From Elmis aenea (Eukaryota > Arthropoda > Insecta > Coleoptera > Elmidae): a stretch of DNA of 64,000 bases. Positions 26,707 to 36,600 of the stretch are shown piece by piece. Each line of letters begins with the position of its first letter. Positions within the stretch are counted from its first letter, which is position 1. The position numbers and the translations under genes are program-made. Under the pieces are notes generated by a model. It saw nothing but the letters and a program-made list of their open reading frames with translations. It searched no databases and was not told where the DNA came from. The stretch is taken from assembly GCA_947652605.1 (NCBI GenBank), contig OX393579.1, positions 26,185,674 to 26,249,673 on the forward strand, written 5' to 3'.

Positions 26707-28483
26707 TCACTGTAGCATTAATATTTCCAAGTTTCTATTTAAAATTGTATCTTTAACAGAATTAAACACAACTTTAATATTTTCAGTGTCCACTGCAGTT
26801 GTATAATGATGGTATAGAGCCTTTTTAGGTTCACGTTTTACACTAGTAAACATTGCTAATATAAAAGCTTGCACGTCTTGAATAGAATGGGAGTTTCCCG
26901 CAAACTGAGGAAAATACCAACGAATATCAGTTTCTGGATTTGCAACTTTTTTAACCAATAAGTCGTACTTGTTTAAAAACAATATTATAGATACACCTCC
27001 AAACACTCTATTGTTAATAATTGTATCAAAAATATCTTTGGATTCTTCTAACCGGTTCGTTTTCCGATCTTCTAGTAACACTTGATCAAATTCTGATGAT
27101 GACACCAAAAATAATATTGATGTTACGGAATCAAAACACTGAAACCACTTTTGTCGTTGTGATCGTTGTCCTCCAACATCAACAAACAGGAATGGTACTT
27201 TATTTATAGGAATGACAAATTCTGTGATGCGTTTGGTTGCTTTACGGCAGTGAAGAATATCCTGGTGTGTTGGGATATAATCTAACCGACATATTCTTTC
27301 CAAATGATAAAAAAAGTATTCTACTGAATCACTCTAGAATAAAAGAAAAACAGTATATGAATTAAAAGCTCTTTGTTAAATTCATTTGTTAGCAATTAGT
27401 TTCTGGGTAATCTTCCGCTTAGGGTATTAATTTGTATTATTAAAAACAAAAAACATGTTTATTGCATTGTCATTAAGTTCTCGTTAAAAAAAATAATAAG
27501 CTGCATTAGGTACTAGGTACTACAATACCAGGTACATAGTATAAAACTGTATCATATACTTTGCATTTCTGTTAGCTTAAATATTGCATATTATGTATTG
27601 CAATTTATTAAGTTTAAATAGGACACTCTTGTATTGACAATATTCATATTAACGTTGGTAACAATGCTAATGACTTAACTGTGACATTGGGCAAACATAA
27701 ATTACAAGTTTTGCCTCTTAACAGTAAAAAACGTAAAATTAAAAGATTACTCCAGTTTACACCTTATAAAAATGAAAGCAACTTATCCTGCAAATTTTAA
27801 TTTCATGTATTATGATCCGACTGGCTAACCTTTACGTTTTGTTGCCAAATTAAAAACCGTCGGTATTAATTTTAACGACATATTTAACGTATCTGAGAAT
27901 TATATTTCCTGTGTACTGATTATATCAACCCTGATGATGATTAGTTGTTAAAGAGCCTATCAGTTTCTGCTGGTGTTTATGGTTAGGTACGGATAACTAC
28001 AGAAATAATATTTACCAGTTGAAATTCACGTCTTCTGTCGAATGCCCTACGTATACCAGAATCTTTCCACAGTCTATGTATTAAAGGTGCATATTGCACA
28101 AACAGTCTTGTATCAAGCACCATGTTATTATCATACTCTAGAAGTTTTCTTCCTGTGTCAATGTTGTTATGGTCTTCCCATGGAATATCCAGTTTGTCAC
28201 GAGCATCTGCAAGCACTTTCATGCCTCTCACTATATTTTGATAAATGTCCTGTTGGAATTCTCTAATCAAATCGTATTCAAACTTAATTCCATGAATTAT
28301 TCTCATTTGTTTAAGGAACGTTGATTTGCCACTCTCACCAGCACCAAGCAATAATAACTTCACTTGGCGTTTTAAGGTTTGTTTGTCTTTTTCTAACATT
28401 TTGTCGATTTCTTGGCTTTTATAACGTTGTTCCAATTCTTCCGGACTAAATTTAAATCGAAGACAACACGGACAAGACCACAT
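26707..28483 (-). CDS. cta: G protein alpha subunit, Galpha12/13 class (concertina)
   Basis: Two exons, 28483-28016 and 27333-26707, join in phase 0 after REFQL to give 364 residues. Galpha12/13 relays GPCR signals to RhoGEFs and drives actomyosin contraction at the membrane; in Drosophila, concertina controls apical constriction. The GTP-binding motifs are GAGESGKST (about 47-55), R186-K-A-T189 in switch I, DVGGQRS in switch II, NKYD (277-280) and TTAVDTEN near the end. The class assignment rests on [39 protein letters not shown] and the terminal LMLQ, all typical of GNA12/13. Cysteines at 4, 6 and 7 are candidate palmitoylation sites; the Gi-type N-myristoyl glycine is absent. Length is close to vertebrate GNA13 (377), so the gene looks complete and intact. 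Confidence 0.96.
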
Positions 28484-29270
28484 TTTTGTTACTCTTTAGA
28501 CACTACATCATCTCATTTCTGACTAAATCGGTTTACTGCGCATGTGCAACAAGAATCGGCGTCACGCGCTTTTTGCAAATTCTTTAATTTGTACATGTCG
28601 CTTTTATTCCATAACTGTACCACTCCCATTTCCCGCAATATAAAACTTTACCTTCTATATGCATTCCAGATTAATTACAATGCTTATCAATTCACATTAA
28701 CATAAACGAGAAAAATGTAATAAAATGAGATCAGTCGCCCAACAATTATAGTAATATTAGTTGCTAATTCTATGGTTTATCACGTTCATGCCATGCAAAT
28801 AGAATTATTAGTTATATAATTCACGTTCAAATTATGGGATTATTGTAAGCAGTATATTTAACTTAATTTAAAGTTGCGTACACCAAAATTTTAAAAAGAT
28901 TGCTGTTAATTGAATTTAAAAAAAAAACGCAGGAAAAGCGCTCAATAAAAGGTACCCTACTACTACAGCATAATTTTGAGAGGAATCTCTTAATTTTTGG
29001 GGGTACATTAATTAAACAAATTTTAAGCAAAAATATACATATCAATACTAGGAACAAATCTGCGTATTTTTAAAATCCATTGTAAAAAGGTAAATTTTTA
29101 ACATTTTTAATGGAACTAAAAACTGTTTATACAATTAATGCACATGCAAAACATAATTCCATAATGTTCAAATCTAGTTTCTAATTTCTTAAGTTGATCA
29201 AATTGTTTACCTTCCAAATTTTTTATTTATAAATTTTATTCGAGATGATTTAATTATACACTGTACAGGG
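28484..29270. promoter_or_regulatory. cta upstream region with NRF1/Ewg-like site
   Basis: The 800 bp upstream of the cta ATG hold no coding sequence. TGCGCATGTGCA at 28537-28548, 54 bp before the start codon, resembles the palindromic NRF1/Erect-wing motif. A truncated foldback end, CAGGGTGGTCCAATTTGAT, begins near 29274. Promoter function is inferred from position only. Confidence 0.3.
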
Positions 29271-29591
29271 TGGTCCAATTTGATATTTGATTAGATTACA
29301 TAAGTACCTCTTTTATGATTAAATTGTTAAAATGAAATGACCTTATATAAGGTTATAATAACTAATAACGTTTCATTAAAAGTTATTTTGTATCGTTATT
29401 CTCTATAAATTAAATGTTTACATGGCGTTCTTTTTATTTTCAGAAGAAGATTTTTTTTTTTTTGTATTTTAAAAAAGAAAATGAAAATAAAATATCTTAA
29501 CGCAATTTTGTACAATTTTTTAAATTTACATTTTACAGACCCTAAAGATAATTTCAGTGTTACAAATAAAAATTATTTTTATAACTTTATA

Positions 29592-32083
29592 CAGGGTGAG
29601 TCACGACGGACGCGTCGGAGTTTTATGGCGAAACGGTTTATATTTTCCAATTTCTGTCGCTGTTAGATTATGTAAGTCAATAAGGGCTACATTTTAAAAA
29701 TATTTTTAAATATACAGGGTGCTCCAAAAAAGAGTGCCATATCAAAGTTATACTTTTTCTTATGGAACACCCTGTATATTTTTACATTTTTGGATTCCTA
29801 TTTAAATTTAATTAAAAAAATGTATAAGGTTATATGGGTCTAAAGTCAACCGTTCTCGTGAAAATTGCATTTTCATGAAAATACAGTATTTTCAAAAATT
29901 TTCAACATTTGAAAACTTTGACAAGTCTGAGGAAATTTGCTTGGAGATAAGATTGACAATAGATTATGTAACACTTTGCACCACCTACATTTTTAAAATA
30001 TTGTACAGGGCGTTTTTTACGCTTGGTCAAACTTGTGAAACTTTAAACATCGATAACTCATTTTTTTTAAATACAACACCCTATATTTTTTAACACCGTC
30101 TTATAGAAAATTGAATTCTCCTTCGAAAACATTAAGGCTGTTTTTCACCTAAAATTGATATTTTCCGAGATATCGCGATTTTATTGTTAATTATTAGGGC
30201 AAAGTAATATTTTCAAGTAGGCTATAGGTGCGTTCGGGACGCACGCTCCCAGATTGGAGTGGATTGGACAGGATTGGAGTGAGATTGTAATCACGTGGTC
30301 TCAGAGCCTCCAAGAGTAAATCTTGTGCGTTCGGGACGTATAAGTGTAGAAAATCAGCGGATATTTCAAATATAAAGGTAACCTCACTATTTTGTTGTAG
30401 ACCGGTCTAGTTGGTCGAATCAGACATCATTGTAAGTAAAACAAGCAACACATTGTATTGCTTCGAATTTGTTAGATTATTTGGTTATAAAATTGATGTA
30501 AAATGTCATGATATGAAACCATTTAACTTCCCAAAATTTTGTTTTAATAATAGGGAATTACATCGAAAGTTAATTACTGTCCACAAGAAATTGTTGTTAA
30601 CTAATTCAATACAATAACACGAAGCCTGGATGTTAACTGTATCTTATTCTTATGCTGTACCTGGCAATTCAAAGAATTCAAACGTAGACAATCCGTAATG
30701 CGCATGTCTTCTTTCGCGAGCTCAGCTTGCCCCAGCTTCAGAGGTGGTGCAAATTAGAGTAGATTTATTTACTCCACTTATGCAGTCCCGAACGCCCTTC
30801 GAAGCGATCTTTTTTACTCCAAAGTCGCGTCCCGAACGCTGTGGAGCAAAAAAGAGAAAATAAAGCAAAAAGAGCGTACGTCCCGAACGCACCTTATGAA
30901 GGTAGACAGCGGTAATTTGAAACAATTGAAAGGAAAAACAAGAAACTTATAATTTTATCGTTTGACTACACACTTTTGACATATTTTTATAGGAAAATTG
31001 TAGTTTTACTATACTTACGTTTAAATAGAGATTTTTTAAAATTATTTATGCATTTATTTATTGGACCAGTGTTATAAGATGATTACTAAATCCTATAAAC
31101 CAATTTTTGTCTGTTTACGATACGACACTACGACACTCTACCGAAAACAGTACCAACCATGTTTTTTTTTTAAATGTAAAATTAAACAAGTCAGTATCAC
31201 TTTTTTTTTAAATCAGCGTTCCGTTCTCGTACCTAATACATTATCAATCGGTTTTTAGGACTTGGCAAACGATCAAACTCAATTATATGAAAAATATTGT
31301 GGCCCTGATGAGAAACCTATATTTAAACATAAAAATGGTAAATCTACAACTTTTTTATAAAAAAATGTAAAAAATGTGTAGGCAAACGACAAAATTATAA
31401 GTTTCTTGTTTTTCCTTTCAATTGTTTCAAATTACCGCTGTCTACCTTCATAGCCTACTTGAAAATATTACTTTGCTCTAATAATTAACAATACAATCGC
31501 GATATCTCTGAAAATATCAATTTTAGGTGAAAAACAGCCTTAATGTTTTCGAAAGAGAATTAAATTTTCTATAAGACGGTGTTAAAAAATATAGGGTGTT
31601 GTATTTAAAAAAATGAGTTATCGATTTTTAAAGTTTCACAAGTTGGACCAAGCGTAAAAAACGCCCTGTACAATATTTTAAAAATGTAGGTGGTGCAAAG
31701 TGTTACATAATCTATTGTCAATCTTATCTCCAAGCGAATTTCCTCAGACTTGTCAAAAGTTTTCAAATGTTGAAAATTTTTGAAAATACTGTATTTTCAT
31801 GAAAATGCAATTTTCACGAGAACGGTTGACTTTAGACCCATATAACCTTATACATTTTTTGAATTAAATTTAAATAGGAATCCAAAAATGTAAAAATATA
31901 CAGGGTGTTTCAAAAGAAAAAGTATAACATTGATATGGCATTCATTTTTGGAGCACCCTGTATATTTGAAAATATTTTTAAAATGTAGCCCTTATTGACT
32001 TACATAATCTAACAGCGACATAAATTGGAAAATATAAACCGTTTCGCCATAAAACTCCGACGCGTCCGTCGTGACTCACCCTG
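29592..32083. mobile_element. 2.5-kb multilayer foldback element
   Basis: Ends CAGGGTGAGTCACGACGG (29592) and CCGTCGTGACTCACCCTG (32083) are perfect inverted repeats flanked by TA. Moving inward, further paired ends appear: CAGGGTGCTCC (29715) with its mate near 31960, and CAGGGCGTTTTTTAC (30006) with GTAAAAAACGCCCTG (31668). This suggests successive insertions of CAGGG-ended elements or capture by one. A 669-bp insert interrupts only the left arm. No transposase is visible. Confidence 0.82.
30226..30894. mobile_element. PIF/Harbinger-like MITE with TAT duplication
   Basis: Inverted ends AGGTGCGTTCGGGACG and CGTCCCGAACGCACCT are flanked by TAT at 30223-30225 and 30895-30897. The unoccupied site GGCTATGAAGG survives in the opposite arm of the host palindrome (31446-31455, complement), which fixes both boundaries. 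Open frames inside (30411-30617 plus, 30722-30925 minus) show no transposase motif. Confidence 0.8.
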
Positions 32084-33635
32084 TATATCTTAATTTATGT
32101 AACGTTATAAAACGTTATATAACATAAAAATATTTTTTTTTAATGTTATTTATAACGTTATGTAGCGAAAACAAATAATAAATAACGTTATACAATAACG
32201 TAACGATTTAAAATGTTGTTCCATCCCTGGTTGAAAGGGCGATGCATAGCTAGCAAAGGCCACGTTAGTTGTAAACAGCGCATGTGTGTAATAATCCTAG
32301 CGTAGTTCTTGTCCTAATTCATGTATGTTTTGACCACCTGCAAACTAGTCCAAAAGTAGAGTACTGCAGGAACAGCCGACTAACTGCCCGGTGAACTATC
32401 AGAAATGCTGCTGGAACGCAATATCGATACAGCGCAGGATCCTGATAATTCATGGGATAGTAAATAGCGCCACTGGAACAAAGCTGTAGTATCAAAGTAT
32501 CATTGATGTCATGTTGTCATGATATTTAAAATCGTATCAATATATTTAATTGCATTTTAGGAATTGTTATAAATATTTTTTCTGCTGTTTCACTTATTTT
32601 ACTAATTTTTATTACTTAAGTTAAGAAATTAGCCATAATGCAAGTATTAAAAATGAAATGTCACGTTGCTTCTGATTTATATTTCAAATATTTTTTTTAA
32701 ACATGATATTTGTTTGCAAAATATTACTTTAGAGCAGTGTTTACCAAAGTGTGGTATGTGTACCCCTTGGAGTACAAGAAAGTGTTTCAAGAGATACACG
32801 CTAGAATTTTTTATTTTACGTTGACATTTTTCAACTGTAGAAATGTAGCCAGATAAAATAATTGTATTTAAAACTGCCCCAAACTTGTTCTATCTGTGGC
32901 CGAGGGGTACGCCACTAAAACTAAAATCTTAAAAGGGGTACGAGATAGTTGTAAGTGTAGTAAATATTGTTTTAGAGGAACAAACCGAAAAATGCTTGTT
33001 CCTTTTTATAATGAATTTACTGCACATATAATAAACGCAATATCAGCTTACGTGAAACGATGTCAAAAATGAATGGTAAAAGATAAATATTTTTAAAATT
33101 TATTGTAAATATGATGTTTAACTACATTAAAATATTTATAAAACAAGTTTAGTAGTCAAAATATATTGTTTTTTTTTTTTAAGGCAGATGTTTTTGAATT
33201 CAGGGCATACTAGCAATATGAAATTTTCATGAAAATACTTATATCGTCGATATTATTGCACTGCGTATTATAAAACTATATAGTTTCTGAAAGTTGTAAA
33301 AATATTTACAGTACAGTCATCACCAACTATGGGTTCCATATCAAAAATTATAAGTTTGCTTCATATCTCAGAATTAAGATCATCACAACAAATCTAAATC
33401 CCTTATCAAATTCTATTTATAAATAACTATTACTGTAATATGCCTTTATGACTTAATAAACATAATAAATAATATATGATCTGTTTTAAAAATCGTGCAA
33501 ATTTTAACTGCTATTACAATTTTTTTGCCTGCAGATTAATATGGTAGGTGATAGATGCTTTTGTTTAATGGATGAAATTAATTTAAAAAGAAAATAATAT
33601 ATTGCTAATACTTATCAGATAAATAAACCGTTAAG
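32084..33635. other. Intergenic region with AACGTT cluster and degraded hAT end
   Basis: Several AACGTTAT/ATAACGTT words cluster at 32100-32215. A CAGTGTTTACCAAAGTGTGG end, typical of old hAT MITEs, begins at 32735 and fades by about 32950. I see no coding exon. Confidence 0.45.
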
Positions 33636-36600
33636 TTAATAAACAAGCTGTTTTCTGAAACCTGAAGGACGTTTAAATTTCATATTATCGATAACAAAAC
33701 TAGTTTGAGTTTGAAGGTCCACTCTTTTTGAATTTGCTTTAAAGTGACTATCTGTTGAAATGTTTGAATTTCTTGATTTCATATAGGGTTTAGTAAATTG
33801 ACCACTACCTCTAGCAGATTTGATTGAATGCTTCTTTTTCAAATTTGTCGAACTTCTCCTTTCTCTTGAAGGTCTTGATTGTTGTTTCTTGACTGATTTA
33901 AATTCACTGCTTAACTCATTACCTCTACCGTTTAATATTACCGAATCTGTTTGTATTTGACGAGCTTCTTGTTGTCGTATGTTGTCTGCATTTATTAATT
34001 GCTGATTAAGAATAGAACTTTGAATAGCTCTTCGTATGGATTCATAAGTAGATCGCCGTTCACCTTCCAACTAATAACAATATAAAAATGAGAATATTAG
34101 CAAAGTTATACACTAAATATCTTTTTATTGGTTTTTACATTTGTGGTAAAATACTAAAGGTTTAAGTTATTTTAATTTATATCAAGAGTGGACAATTTCA
34201 ATATTTAAAAAAATATGGTATGTGCGTTTAAAGATGTTTTTTTTGAGTAAAATACGCAATTAATATAAAAAAGTTATTTTTTATTTCAAAAAATGAAAGT
34301 TTTTCATATCAGAATCACAATAAATAAAGCAAAAATTAAAAAGTAAAAGTTTTCATAAAACTTTAGTGTAAAAAGTTATTTTTTTTTGCTTAAAAACAAG
34401 TAAGTACTTACATTGGCTACCTTGTTGAAACAAAGTTCTTAACATTTTAAATTTATAGTGTTTTTATAGCTAGCACATATTAGTGCTAAGAAAATGTGTT
34501 AATCGTTAATCTTATTGTGTCTTCTCTATTTCTTTTATTAATGAAGTTGGATACATTTCGGAGTTTATGTTTACAAGTAACTACAAATTTAAGATCTTTG
34601 GAATTATTTTTTTAGTTGTTCTTGTCTTTAACAATGTTTTTCCATACATATTGATGAAGATTATTTTGTCATGGTATGTACTTTCGCCTCTTTTGAAAAA
34701 AAAAGCGAAAAGTAATAAATATGATTTCTTTTTTGCCTTTATAAAAGATATTATTAGGGAAATGTGTAAATCTTTTAACTACATTTTTAAAGTTAATACG
34801 GTTAATAATATGTAATAAATAAACTTGAATTAATCATCTCCACATGTGCGACATAACAGTGAACGTTTGGGCCGAACTATATATTATAACAGAACCCTGT
34901 TTGATATTTTAACCTATTATTTAATAGTCCTAGAACTTATTAGTTTCAACATGAACATCCTTATTATAATTTATAATAATTGGTTTAATCATTAACAATA
35001 CCTACTTAAAGATTTGCCTAATTTATGAAAACATGTTGGTAATATACTTACTGGAGCTAATATTGATGTTCTACGAGATATTCGTCTTTTGTGTTTTAAT
35101 TCTTCCCAGCTGTCTTTGTAACAGATAAACATATGAATAAAATTTAAGTTTAATATGAACATCATTTGTGAATTAATTTTACCTTAGAATTAAATGTACA
35201 TACCTTTTGGTGCTGATTCCATTGCTGATGGCAAATCACCCGATTTATCTCCAGTTTTGTGCTCTAATGCATATATCTGCAACAGTAGCATTCGTAAGCA
35301 AATCATAAGTAAATTTATTTTTTTAGTGAAATACTGAGTGTCTCTCATTTGTTTTTAGATATACCCTTATTCACTAATAAAAATGAATAAATCTGTGTAA
35401 TGACATAAAAATATATGCAAATTTTGAAATATTAAAAAAAGGCATTACTGCTTGATTTTTTTTGATGACGCCAAATCATAAAGCAAATGTACTTATTTTT
35501 TCGGACAGTTAAAATTTATAACGCATTATAAAAACTTTTTTACTAAAAATGTAATGCAGTGTTTCTCAATCTTTTTATATTTGTGCCCCCCGTTTTTACA
35601 TCAAATTTTATTGCGCTCCCTTTACGCATTTTTTTGTGCCCCCTACCAATCCCTTTGTCTTGCCAAAACACTCTTTATGCTTTTATTGCTCAAACGTTCT
35701 TTGACTGAGTGTATTATTTTTAAAATACGTATTTTGTAAGTGTAGTAATGTAAACTTAAAAATATATTGAAATCCTAATCACTAGTTATTAGGCTCACCA
35801 AGAACCTATCACATGTGTTATGTGTTACTGCTGCCATTTACAGTATATATTTTGTATTACATATTGTTTTTTGGTTGTTTTGATAAACAGTTTTACGTTA
35901 GATATCCACTTTATTCGCGCCCCACAGGTTGAGAATCACTGTGTAAAGTAACAACAATAGACCATTAAACTTGGATCTATGCGTTTATGACTAATGAAAT
36001 ATTTTGGATTCAATATTATACATTAAGGGTGTGGGGACAAAAAATCCGCCCAAATAAGAAAATTCATTAAGTTTGGTAAGCTTTGATGTGTCAATTGTTT
36101 TTTTTTTGTTTTTTTCTCTGACATCTGTCAGTGTATTAGTTTTGTCATTATTATTAGTTTGTATTGATTAATAGTGAAAATGAATAAATTAAATGAAAAT
36201 GAACGCCGAAATGTTATTTCCGAATTTTATAAGCAACATCAAACGAATAAAAAATCATATACTGTAAATCACTTTTACCAAATGGGAATACCAAAAAGGA
36301 CAATATACGATATCTGTAGACGTGTTGAGATGAAAATTAATGCAGAGAGAAGTAAAGGCTCAGGAAGAATTGCAAGAAAGATGCCAAAAAGGAAATGTGA
36401 AGCACTAGTGAAGGATACCCATGGTAACTGGGTCGAAAATATAAAATTGCCAAAAAATATGTCAGCAATATTTTAAAAAAGGACAATGTGTCCTATCGTA
36501 TACGTAAATGTGCACCGAAATATATAGATAAACAGAAAAAGAACAAAAGAAAAAAATAAGAATTCTTAGTGAAAATGAATTTTCGACTTCAAATGGTTCA

